Shown here: piece after piece, positions 42,272 through 50,180 of the stretch
Position numbering within the stretch: the first letter of the stretch is position 1
Layout: the number at the start of each line of letters is the position of its first letter
Source: an uncultured Lachnospiraceae bacterium
GTDB taxonomy: Bacteria > Bacillota > Clostridia > Lachnospirales > Lachnospiraceae
Direction of reading: 5' to 3'
DNA: 55,914 nucleotides
Assembly: GCA_900316075.1 (NCBI GenBank)
Contig: ONBT01000012.1
Location: 1 to 55,914 of the forward strand
The notes under the pieces: generated by a model
The model's input: the letters and a program-made list of their open reading frames with translations, nothing else
Told to the model about the DNA's origin: nothing
Databases searched by the model: none
Translations under genes and position numbers: made by a program

Positions 42272-43240
42272 ATGAAGAAGAGAATCGTACTGGCCCTCGG
42301 CCATGAGGCCCTGGGAACGACCCTGCCCGAACAGCAGGAGGCGGCGAAGAAGTCAGCGGCCAAGGTCTGCGACTTCATTGAGCAGGACTATCAGGTCGTC
42401 ATCACCCATTCCAACGGGCCCCAGGTTTCCATGATCCACGCGGCCATGAATGAGTTCGGGGCGGCAAACCCCGGTTATACGGCCACTCCCATGAGCGTGG
42501 CTTCCGCCATGAGCCAGGGCTATATCGGCTACGACCTGCAGAACGCCATCCGGAGCGAGCTCCTTTCCCGGGGCATTTCAAAGACCGTTTCCACGATTCT
42601 GACCCAGGTCACGGTGGACCCCTATGACGAGGCCTTCTACCGGCCCTCGAAGATCATCGGCCGGATTCTGACCCGGGAAGAGGCGGACGCAGAGGAGAAG
42701 AAGGGCAACCACGTGGCTCCCGTCGACGCAGCCGGAAAAGAAGTTTCTTCCGAGAGTGAAGCGGCGGGATTCCGCAGGGTCGTTGCCACTCCTAAGCCCA
42801 TTGATATTGTTGAAATTGATGCCGTGGAGGCCCTTCTGGATGCGGGTCAGGTCGTCATTGCCTGCGGGGGCGGCGGAATTCCTGTTCTCTCCCAGGAGAA
42901 CCGGCTCAAGGGGGCTTCGGCCGTCATTGAGAAGGATACTGCGGCCGGCCGGCTGGCGGAGCTTCTTTCTGCCGACATGCTGATTTTCCTGACCGGGGTA
43001 GAGAAGGTCTGCCTCTCCTTCGGGAAGGCGGATGAAAAGCCCCTTGACTACATGTCCGTAGAAGACGCGAAGAAGTACCTGGCGGCCGGGGAATTCGGCA
43101 AGGGGACCATGGAACCGAAGATCCAGGCGGCCATTGACTTCATCGGGGATTCGGCTGTCAGGAAGTGCCTGGTGACGGAACTTCTTCCGGAGCAGAAGGC
43201 CATCAACAGTGAGCAGGGCACCCTGATTTCCCTCCGCTGA
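42272..43240 (+). CDS. arcC: Carbamate kinase
   Basis: 322 residues of the amino acid kinase family. Seen: RIVLALGHEALG, ITHSNGPQVSMIHAA, VIACGGGGIPV and TGVEKVCLSFG. It transfers phosphate from carbamoyl phosphate to ADP, giving ATP, CO2 and ammonia. A clear AGAGAGG precedes ATG 42272. Usual partners (arginine deiminase, ornithine carbamoyltransferase) are absent. The related YqeA accompanies the ygeWXY-ygfK-ssnA genes of E. coli, so it may serve the purine pathway at a distance. Confidence 0.93.
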   Translation: MKKRIVLALGHEALGTTLPEQQEAAKKSAAKVCDFIEQDYQVVITHSNGPQVSMIHAAMNEFGAANPGYTATPMSVASAMSQGYIGYDLQNAIRSELLSRGISKTVSTILTQVTVDPYDEAFYRPSKIIGRILTREEADAEEKKGNHVAPVDAAGKEVSSESEAAGFRRVVATPKPIDIVEIDAVEALLDAGQVVIACGGGGIPVLSQENRLKGASAVIEKDTAAGRLAELLSADMLIFLTGVEKVCLSFGKADEKPLDYMSVEDAKKYLAAGEFGKGTMEPKIQAAIDFIGDSAVRKCLVTELLPEQKAINSEQGTLISLR

Positions 43241-43244
43241 TCGC

Positions 43245-44336
43245 ATGGGCCTTTCGAATGAAAACAGAATAATGTTTTCGGTCATCTTCCCGACCTACGG
43301 GGTGGAAGCCTATCTGCCCGATGCCATAGGGGACATTCTGGGCCAGACCTATAGAGAACTTGAGCTTCTGATTGTAGACGATGCCTCCCCGGACCACAGC
43401 GGGGCCATTGCGGATGAGGCGGCGGCCCGGGACTCGAGAGTACATGTCATCCACCTGCCCGAAAATGGCGGCGTGTCCGGGGCCCGCAACCGGGGCCTTG
43501 CCGAGGCAAAAGGAGACTACTGCCTCTTCCTGGACCCGGACGACCGCTTCGACCCGGACCTTCTCGACACGGTGAGAGAAGCCGTGGCGGTTTACCATGA
43601 ACCGGATGTAATTCTCTATGGCCTGACCGAGGACTACTTCGACCTCAAAGGCGAGAAGGTCTATTCCATCGTCCATACTCCGCCGGGCCAGTACTTTTCT
43701 TCTACTGAAGAGCTGCGGAAAATCCTCATGCCCCTCGAGGAGGCCACCCTTTACGGCTACCCCTGGAACAAGGCCTATCGAACGGCTTTCCTAAAGGAAA
43801 ACGGTTTTTCCTTTCCGAAGATTCCCCACATCGAGGACGTCCTCTTCAATGCCGACGTCTTCGACCGGGCACGGAGTCTTGTGACCCTGGACCGGCAGCC
43901 GGTCCACTACCGGAATGTCCTTTCCGAAGAGCGGAAGACCCGGCTCACGGCCGGACATATCGACGAGTATTTTGACCTGCAGAAACGGCGGGTCCAGCGC
44001 CTTTTGGGCCAGCAGCGGGCCTTCGGGACTCTGGATGCGGAGGCCTATCGGATTCTCTCCGCCGAGTATTTCCGCTCCTTTTCCTCAGGCATTTCCCGGG
44101 ATCTTTCCGAAGGCATGAAGAAAAAGTCTCTTTGGGAAAAGCTCCGAAACGAGATGGAGACCGACCTCTTTTTGGAGCTGGCCCCGCGTTTCATCCCGGC
44201 AGGGCGCGCGATGAAATATCTCATGCAGCCCCTGGCGGACGGAAAGGCGAAAAAAGCTGTCCGCCGGGCCGGCCTCGTGGCCTTTGTGCGCAGGCGCTTC
44301 CCAGGTCTTTTTGCCAAGCTCAAGCAGGAACGCTGA
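43245..44336 (+). CDS. Family 2 glycosyltransferase
   Basis: 363 residues, GT-A fold: FSVIFPTYGVEAYLPDAIGD, LLIVDDASPDHSG, GVSGARNRGLAEAKGDYCLFLDPDDRFD with the DxD-type metal motif. It probably adds a sugar to a surface polysaccharide or teichoic acid. ATG 43245 gives a complete N-terminus but lacks a Shine-Dalgarno; ATG 43272 is an alternative. The stop overlaps the next start (TGATG), so it is coupled with the DUF4422 gene. Confidence 0.88.
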   Translation: MGLSNENRIMFSVIFPTYGVEAYLPDAIGDILGQTYRELELLIVDDASPDHSGAIADEAAARDSRVHVIHLPENGGVSGARNRGLAEAKGDYCLFLDPDDRFDPDLLDTVREAVAVYHEPDVILYGLTEDYFDLKGEKVYSIVHTPPGQYFSSTEELRKILMPLEEATLYGYPWNKAYRTAFLKENGFSFPKIPHIEDVLFNADVFDRARSLVTLDRQPVHYRNVLSEERKTRLTAGHIDEYFDLQKRRVQRLLGQQRAFGTLDAEAYRILSAEYFRSFSSGISRDLSEGMKKKSLWEKLRNEMETDLFLELAPRFIPAGRAMKYLMQPLADGKAKKAVRRAGLVAFVRRRFPGLFAKLKQER

Positions 44337-45220
44337 TGAATACAAAAATATTAATTGCAATCCATAAGCCTTATCGGGTACCGGACGATTCTGTTTATCT
44401 TCCTCTGCAAATGGGAGCAGAAGGGAAAAAAAGTCTTTATCGTCTTGGAAATGAAGTGACAGATGACGAATCCTGCGGCGGCCTTCCTCTCGAGGGCGAC
44501 GATGGAGGAGAAAATATTTCGGGCCGGAACGGCGGCTATTCGGAACTCACGGGCCTCTACTATGCCTGGAAGAACTGGACCGACGCGGACGCTATAGGAC
44601 TTGTCCATTATCGGCGCTATTTCGGGCATCCGTCCCTGCTGACACCGGCGGGCTTTGCCTTCAAATCCGGAGAGCCCCTGGCCGGCGAAGGCCCCTTCGA
44701 GCGGGTCCTGACCGGGGCCGAGACGGAGCGCCTTTTCACCAGGTGCGATATTATTGTTCCACAGAAACGCCGCTATGTGATTGAGTCCCTCTTCACCCAC
44801 TACGCTTCGACCCACGATGCCCGCCACCTGGTTCTGGCCCGGGACATCATTGCAAAAGAGCATACGGACTATATTCCGGCGGTGGATCAGGCCTATTCCC
44901 GCCGCTGGGGCTACATGTTCAATATGGGGGTCTTCAAACGGGAGGCCCTTGAGGACTACTGCACTTTCCTCTTTCCGGTTCTGTTTGAATTGGAGGAGCG
45001 GCTCACGGCTGAAGGCCTGACGGAAAATCTCACGCCCTTTGAGGCCCGCCTCTACGGCCGGGTCAGTGAAATCCTCTTCAACGCCTGGCTCTTAAAACAC
45101 CGGGAATACCGCCTGCTGGAGCTGCCCCTGGTGAATACGGAGCCGGTGAATTGGGCAAAGAAGGGGACGGCTTTTCTGGAGGCCCATTTTCTGGGGAAGA
45201 AGTACGAGAAGTCGTTCTGA
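44336..45220 (+). CDS. DUF4422 family putative glycosyltransferase
   Basis: 294 residues. Seen: KILIAIHKPYRVPDD at the start, ELTGLYYAWKN and IGLVHYRRYFGHP, the family hallmark, and YMFNMGVFKREAL. DUF4422 proteins are found in capsule and exopolysaccharide clusters and are thought to be glycosyltransferases such as galactofuranosyl transferases. ATG 44336 overlaps the preceding TGA. It sits between two GT2 genes. Confidence 0.88.
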   Translation: MNTKILIAIHKPYRVPDDSVYLPLQMGAEGKKSLYRLGNEVTDDESCGGLPLEGDDGGENISGRNGGYSELTGLYYAWKNWTDADAIGLVHYRRYFGHPSLLTPAGFAFKSGEPLAGEGPFERVLTGAETERLFTRCDIIVPQKRRYVIESLFTHYASTHDARHLVLARDIIAKEHTDYIPAVDQAYSRRWGYMFNMGVFKREALEDYCTFLFPVLFELEERLTAEGLTENLTPFEARLYGRVSEILFNAWLLKHREYRLLELPLVNTEPVNWAKKGTAFLEAHFLGKKYEKSF

Positions 45221-45316
45221 GGGATTGCCGAGAGAGCAGCTGCATTGATTCGCGGTTTTCAGCCATGCAGAAATGGCGCCGCCGTCACATGAGGGAGAAC
45301 AGAGGGAGCGCGCAGC

Positions 45317-46243
45317 GTGAAGGTTTCAATCATCACCCCCTTCTACCATGGAAGGGACTATATGAAGGGCTATCAGCAAATGTTGGAGGCTGTTGAACGC
45401 TACACGGCTGCCCATCCGGCGGCGGACGGTACCCGCGACACGGTGGAAGTCATCATCGTCAATGACAGTCCTGAAGTCCCGGTCCCCCTCTCGGGCATCA
45501 ATCTGGGGAAGCCCTATTGGCGCGTCATTACTAATGTAAAAAACGTTGGGATCCATGCCTCCCGCATCGTCGGCCTCAATGCCGCGACAGGTGACTACGT
45601 GATCTTTCTCGACCAGGATGACTTCCTTCGGGAGGATGCGGTCAGCACTTTCCTTGCGGCAGCGGCCGCCGATGCTGCGAAGGATGGAACAGCCACGTCC
45701 GGGAAGGTCTTCATTAGTAATGCGGTCTTTGTAAGCCACGGACAGGGCAATGAGCTCTACCGGACCGAGGCCGGGAAGAAGCTGGTCTGGGGCTTTGATA
45801 CCTTCTGCAATATCGGGACCCAGATTGTCTCTCCGGGCCAGGTCATGCTGAACCGGCTTTCGATTCCGGACTTCTGGAAGGACCACCCTCTCAAAAACAA
45901 CGGGGCCGACGACTACTTCCTCTGGCTCCTCCTTCTTTCCGCCGGGGCGGAGCATGTATACGTGGATGCCCTTCTCTATATCCACCGGGAGACCGAGTCC
46001 AATCTTTCTGCGGACACCCGGGTCACGGACCGGTCGGCCTTTGAATTTCTGGACCTGCTTTCGGAAACGGATTTCCCGCCGGAGAAAATAGCCCGGCTTC
46101 GCACCATGCTTACGATGAAGGACCTCTTCCGAAATGGAAATCTTTTCGTCAAACTGGGCCAGGCCTTCCGCCACCCGTATCTCATGATGAAAAATATTTC
46201 TTATAAAATCCGTACCAAAACACCTTATGGATTTAACAGGTAA
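45317..46243 (+). CDS. Family 2 glycosyltransferase
   Basis: 308 residues, GT-A fold: VSIITPFYHGRDYMKGY, VIIVNDSP, NVGIHASRIVGLNAATGDYV and FLDQDDFL with the metal-binding acidic pair. Likely substrate: a nucleotide sugar for the surface glycan made by the neighbours. The start is GTG 45317 with GGGAG upstream; no ATG fits. It ends at a strong terminator shared with the convergent RgpF-type gene. Confidence 0.88.
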   Translation: MKVSIITPFYHGRDYMKGYQQMLEAVERYTAAHPAADGTRDTVEVIIVNDSPEVPVPLSGINLGKPYWRVITNVKNVGIHASRIVGLNAATGDYVIFLDQDDFLREDAVSTFLAAAAADAAKDGTATSGKVFISNAVFVSHGQGNELYRTEAGKKLVWGFDTFCNIGTQIVSPGQVMLNRLSIPDFWKDHPLKNNGADDYFLWLLLLSAGAEHVYVDALLYIHRETESNLSADTRVTDRSAFEFLDLLSETDFPPEKIARLRTMLTMKDLFRNGNLFVKLGQAFRHPYLMMKNISYKIRTKTPYGFNR

Positions 46244-46244
46244 G

Positions 46245-46282
46245 AAAACGCCCTCTTCCAGGAAAACGGAAGAGGGCGTTTT
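46245..46282. terminator. Bidirectional terminator
   Basis: Perfect 15-bp stem AAAACGCCCTCTTCC / GGAAGAGGGCGTTTT with an 8-nt loop, placed between two convergent stops. The A-start and T-end allow termination from both strands. Confidence 0.92.
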
Positions 46283-49200
46283 TTAGATTTCCCACCTGTG
46301 GGTGACGGGGTTCAGGTGGAGCTTCGTATCCTGGCTGTAACGGTCCTCTACGGAAAAGAGGGCCGCTGTTTTTTCGGAGAGAAAGTCGTGGTCGACGAGA
46401 AGCTCTTCATAGAGGGATTCCATATAGTTTTTTCCTCCAGCGGGAGATTTTCCGACAAGCTCCTCTGCCGATGCCCGGTCCCTGCAGTAGGCAAGGAGGC
46501 CGGCCTGCAGGGCTTTAATTCCTTCGGAAGGTCCTTCTTCCTCCCGATAGACGGGAGCCCCGTCAGCCGTGAAATGCAGGAGCTGTCCGTAGGGGGCCTG
46601 AAGGACGGACTCGAGGAAGAGCTGGGTCTTTTCAATTACGTCTGCAAAGGAATTTTCTTCCTTCCGGTACATGGAAAGGACTCTGCATCCTGTTTCCGCC
46701 AGTCCCGGGTGGGGAGAGAAGACGGCCAGATAGGCCGCGGCAACTGGCTTTTGCAGGAGTTTTGCCATATAGTACTGGATGGTTCCCGCGTAGCCGATGT
46801 CCACAAGGACAGCCCGGTCCCGGACTCCTTCCGGCAGGGCATTTTCAAGATAGGAAAGATAGGCTTTCCTTTCTGCTCCCGCATTCTTGAGGAGGGCAGG
46901 CAGGAGGGGCTTTATTTCAGAAAGTACTTTTTCATAGTCATCCGCTTCTCCGGCTGTCTCGTCCGCTATATGGACCTGATGGTCGGAGATTTGTTTCAAT
47001 ATGTCCGGACCGGCCCCCAGCCTTGCCTCCAGGAGATTATGAAGGCCGCCGTCATACTTGCGGCGGAGGATGCCTTTGATCTCGTCTTCCGTCCGGATAG
47101 CCGCGACGGAGACTGCTCTTCGGGAAGTCAGGAGGTAGCCGTGTTCCTTTGCCCGGTCTCCGGTCACAATCTCATAGACCTGTTCAAAGAGCCAGCCCTC
47201 CCGGGCCAGGAAGGCGAGGCAGGCATCCGCCGGTGTGCTTTCCTGCAGCCAGACCATGTATTCGTAGAGCAAAGGTCCGAAGACTGTATAGCCCATGGTA
47301 TAGGGATCCGTGAAGCGGGCCTGGCCGTCTTTGGCCAGGGCAAAGGGGGAGTTAAAAAGGCCGCCGTTCCGGGAAAGGCCGCGGAGAAGAGGCAGGAAAG
47401 GACTTGTTGATATCGCTGCTTCGTCATGGCTGCGGGAATCTTTGCCTGCTTCCATGGTTTTTGCCGCGGCTGTCTGGTCAAGGCTCATAAGCTCCGGAAT
47501 TCCGGCGATTTTTTCTTCCGCGGCCGGGCTCATGATCCAGAGAGTCTTCTCCTTCCGGTCCGAAAGCTGCTGCCAGTCGGCACATTGATTGTCCCCCACG
47601 TGGGCGAAGGTCTTTCCTTTCCAGTCGGAGAGGACTTTTTCCCAGAGGCTGCCGTCGTCCTTTCGAAGGCCTTCCTCACACGAGAGATAAAGCTTCTCGT
47701 ATCCGGTCAGACTATTCTTGTTCAACATAATTTCATAGAAGGACCGGGGCAGGTACATGTCGCTGACAATGAGGACAGTCTTGCCGGCGGAGATGAGTTT
47801 TCGATAGAGAGTGCACATGTCCCTTCTCGGAATCAGGGTATCTTCCTCGAGGGTCAGTTCTGCCTGCATGAGGCGGTCCCGGTCTTCGTCACTCAGCTTT
47901 TCCATCTCCTGCAGGCAGGCGTAGATGTCCGTAAGGGTGCAGGAAGCCCCCTTCTTTTCTATCGCTTCAATCTCCGCCCGGATGCGCAGGTCCCTGAAAT
48001 CTCCGGGAGTGTACTTTTGGATGGCAGAAGTATCGGAGCTTAGTGTATTTTCAGAAGGGGCTGTGGCAGATTCCCTGGCTGCTTTCCTGATGTTGACTGC
48101 TTCAGTGGCTGCCGCGGGAACCATTGCAAACAGGGCGTCGGGCGAAGAGTATTTCCGGGTCAGGAGGGTGTCGAAGAGGTCGAAGGAAATGACGTCGTAG
48201 GACATGAGTTCCGTCTCAAGAAAGGTATAGTCCCTGCGAAAGACCGGGGCGAAGATGTCCCGGTCCGCCCCCAGGTGGAACTTTCCGTCATCGGTATCGA
48301 CTACAGCATCCTCGAAGCCGTTGGCTGAAGAAATCCGTCCGATGGCCCGCTCCAGAACGTGAGCCAGGGTTCCGTCGGTCTGGCCAGCCTCTTCGTCGAA
48401 GTCTTCATAGGTAAGCTTCCGGTCCCAGACCTGGCGGATGGCGGCATTCCTTACAAAAAAGAAACTTCCGGCCGGGTAGAGGAAGATGCCTTCATGAAAG
48501 GGGACTCCGATGGATTCCAGGAATTCCCGCCCTTTTTTTGCGTTGGAAAGCCACCCGTAGGCCTCGGGGGCCATGCCGGCAAAGCGCTTGGGGTAGACGA
48601 GACCGATGTCAGGTCGGCTTTCAAAAAGTGTGAGGATTTCGCTGACCCGTTCCGGCGTGCCAATTAGGGCTTTGACAGAGTACTGCCGCCAATCCATCTG
48701 CTCGGAGCCCGTGTAGAGGGATTTCTTCGAGTGCATGTGGAGGACGATTGTATAGGAAGAAAGCTCCTTTCCGAACAGGGCATACATGGGGGCGATATCC
48801 CGGCCCCGGTTTTCCGTCCGCCGGATGGTGACCCTGCCGGTGGCAGGGGCTTTTGCTGAGACGGGACTGACGGCTGTGTTTGTGCCTGCGCCCGCAGCAT
48901 TGCGCGGCTTGACTGCATTTGAGGTCTTGACCGTCTGCTCAAAAATTTCCTTGAGTTCTGCTATTCGGCCGTCTGTCAGTTCTTTTCGTACAGAAATATA
49001 GAGGTCGAAGGGGATGGGGATGTTTTTTAGCACTGCAGCAAATTCTTCCGCCAGGTCGTCGTAGTAGAGGTGGAGGTGGACCGCCAGGGTGCCGGTGAAG
49101 GGGACTTCTGCCTTGTCCAGGTCACTGAAGGCGATGGTCTCCTCGGCTGTAGGGGCCGGGGCTACTGCCTTCCGCTCGGAGAGGCGGAGCTTTACCTTGT

Positions 49201-49285
49201 TGATGAAGGCTCTGGGCCCCTGGTGGGTCAGGATTTCGAAAGCCCGCTTGATGTGGCGTTTGGTGATGTCGGATTTTTGTGACAC
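46283..49285 (-). CDS. RgpF-like glycan protein with a HAD-like domain
   Basis: 1000 residues. Residues ~60-340 are a rhamnan synthesis F domain (FTGTLAVHLHLYYDDLAEEF, RRTENRGRDIAPMYALFG, IVLHMHSKKS). Residues ~380-620 are a HAD-like domain (YDVISFDLFDTLLTRKYSSP, VLIVSDMYLPRSFYE, FAHVGDNQCAD), with a further ~380-residue C-terminal region (FLAREGWLFEQVYEI). RgpF proteins act in rhamnose-rich cell wall polysaccharide assembly. A Thr/Ala-rich linker lies at ~120-150. It is convergent with the three glycosyltransferases and follows array B on the opposite strand. Confidence 0.86.
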   Translation of the reverse strand: MSQKSDITKRHIKRAFEILTHQGPRAFINKVKLRLSERKAVAPAPTAEETIAFSDLDKAEVPFTGTLAVHLHLYYDDLAEEFAAVLKNIPIPFDLYISVRKELTDGRIAELKEIFEQTVKTSNAVKPRNAAGAGTNTAVSPVSAKAPATGRVTIRRTENRGRDIAPMYALFGKELSSYTIVLHMHSKKSLYTGSEQMDWRQYSVKALIGTPERVSEILTLFESRPDIGLVYPKRFAGMAPEAYGWLSNAKKGREFLESIGVPFHEGIFLYPAGSFFFVRNAAIRQVWDRKLTYEDFDEEAGQTDGTLAHVLERAIGRISSANGFEDAVVDTDDGKFHLGADRDIFAPVFRRDYTFLETELMSYDVISFDLFDTLLTRKYSSPDALFAMVPAAATEAVNIRKAARESATAPSENTLSSDTSAIQKYTPGDFRDLRIRAEIEAIEKKGASCTLTDIYACLQEMEKLSDEDRDRLMQAELTLEEDTLIPRRDMCTLYRKLISAGKTVLIVSDMYLPRSFYEIMLNKNSLTGYEKLYLSCEEGLRKDDGSLWEKVLSDWKGKTFAHVGDNQCADWQQLSDRKEKTLWIMSPAAEEKIAGIPELMSLDQTAAAKTMEAGKDSRSHDEAAISTSPFLPLLRGLSRNGGLFNSPFALAKDGQARFTDPYTMGYTVFGPLLYEYMVWLQESTPADACLAFLAREGWLFEQVYEIVTGDRAKEHGYLLTSRRAVSVAAIRTEDEIKGILRRKYDGGLHNLLEARLGAGPDILKQISDHQVHIADETAGEADDYEKVLSEIKPLLPALLKNAGAERKAYLSYLENALPEGVRDRAVLVDIGYAGTIQYYMAKLLQKPVAAAYLAVFSPHPGLAETGCRVLSMYRKEENSFADVIEKTQLFLESVLQAPYGQLLHFTADGAPVYREEEGPSEGIKALQAGLLAYCRDRASAEELVGKSPAGGKNYMESLYEELLVDHDFLSEKTAALFSVEDRYSQDTKLHLNPVTHRWEI

Positions 49286-49360
49286 TGTAATTCCCCCGGG
49301 AAGTCATTTTCTTGGCTTCTAGATTTTAGCATTCCCCAAGGCGGTCCGCTACAGGTTTGC

Positions 49361-49672
49361 GGACATTTGTTGCGGAACCAGCTATATGCCCAGGGAACAG
49401 AGGCCGAATGGAAGACTTTTGTTCTGGAACCAGCTATGGGCCCAGACGTACCGTTTCCAATGGCGGACATTTGTTGCGGAACCAGCTATATGCCCAGGGA
49501 ACAGAGGCCGAATGGAAGACTTTTGCTCCGGAATAGGCCATAAGCCCACACATGGACCCTTCTTTGGTGGACTTTTGTCTTAGAAGAAGCCATACGCCCA
49601 AGCAGCTCAGTCGGAACGGTGGACTTTTGTCCCAGAAACTGCTGTAGGCCCAAACAGGATGTACTACACACT
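49361..49672. repeat. Six-unit 52-bp tandem array B in the 551-nt gap before the HTH gene
   Basis: Units start at 49361, 49413, 49465, 49517, 49569 and 49621, every spacing exactly 52 bp. Units 1 and 3 are identical over all 52 bases. Each has a conserved part (GGACTTTTGT or GGACATTTGT, then GGAACCAGCTAT or similar, then GCCCA) and a variable ~14-20 bp, with GG re-appearing just before the next unit. A degenerate relative seems to precede it (CATTTTCTTGG, 49305-49315). No ribosomal frame is maintained, since 52 is not a multiple of three. The rest of the gap (49673-49836) is AT-rich with no recognised feature apart from the HTH gene's leader. Confidence 0.88.
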
Positions 49673-49836
49673 TTGCGTGCGAAAAATCAACCACAAGATA
49701 TTGGCGGAAAATTCAAAAAATATACGAATTGCGTTAAAAACCTTTACAAATCCGCCCCGGGACAATAAACTATTTCGGATAGCGTTTCAAACGTATATAG
49801 CCATGGGTGTGGTTATTGGCTTGAAGGAGGCACTAT

Positions 49837-50052
49837 ATGTCTGAAAAAGACGAACTCGTCCGTCTGCGGCACAAGACGGGCATGAACCGCCGTGAGTTCT
49901 GCGAGTACTTCGGTATTCCCTACCGGACCGTGCAGGATTGGGAGCTGGGCAGCCGGAAGATGCCGGCCTACCTCTTGCCCCTCATGGAGTTCAAGATCGA
50001 CACGCTGAAGGTCCGGAAGGAACGCCCGGGCAAGGAGAAGAGCGCGTCCTGA
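49837..50052 (+). CDS. Small helix-turn-helix DNA-binding protein
   Basis: 71 residues, mostly one HTH (GMNRREFCEYFGIPYRTVQD, then ELGSRKMPAYLLPLMEFKI), as in antitoxin- or Xre-type regulators. A strong GAAGGAGG lies before ATG 49837. No toxin gene is next to it. It stands alone between the 52-bp array and valS and is the nearest DNA-binding protein to the array. Target unknown. Confidence 0.85.
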   Translation: MSEKDELVRLRHKTGMNRREFCEYFGIPYRTVQDWELGSRKMPAYLLPLMEFKIDTLKVRKERPGKEKSAS

Positions 50053-50068
50053 AAGGACCTGTGAACCT

Positions 50069-50090
50069 CCGGTCTGCAAAGGCAGGCCGG
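50069..50090 (+). other. Hairpin between the HTH gene and valS
   Basis: 9-bp stem CCGGTCTGC / GCAGGCCGG with one T-G pair and an AAAG loop, not followed by a T-run. It may be a weak terminator or processing site. No T-box sequence is present upstream of valS. Confidence 0.45.
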
Positions 50091-50180
50091 AAGTCCACAA
50101 GCGGCTGTACTGCAGTGCGTTACAGTCTGCTTTTTGCATGCGCTTTGAAATGGCAATGATGGATTTGGAAGGAGTTTCCT

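Noticed and set aside
43245-49285. Horizontally acquired glycan island bounded by mobile elements
   Set aside because: No transposase, integrase, tRNA or flanking direct repeat is visible, and base composition matches the neighbours.
49361-49672. CRISPR array
   Set aside because: Repeats are degenerate, variable parts are far shorter than spacers and two whole units are identical. There is no cas gene or leader, so a CRISPR label would be wrong despite the regular period.
49434-49694. Minus-strand 86-aa ORF with repeated WAYS.F motifs
   Set aside because: It is the translation of the 52-bp array. A 52-bp unit shifts frame every copy, so a maintained peptide repeat is not expected, and no ribosome site is present.
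50053-50180. T-box riboswitch upstream of valS
   Set aside because: No T-box sequence, no specifier-type stem and no terminator with U-tract; only a simple 9-bp hairpin.
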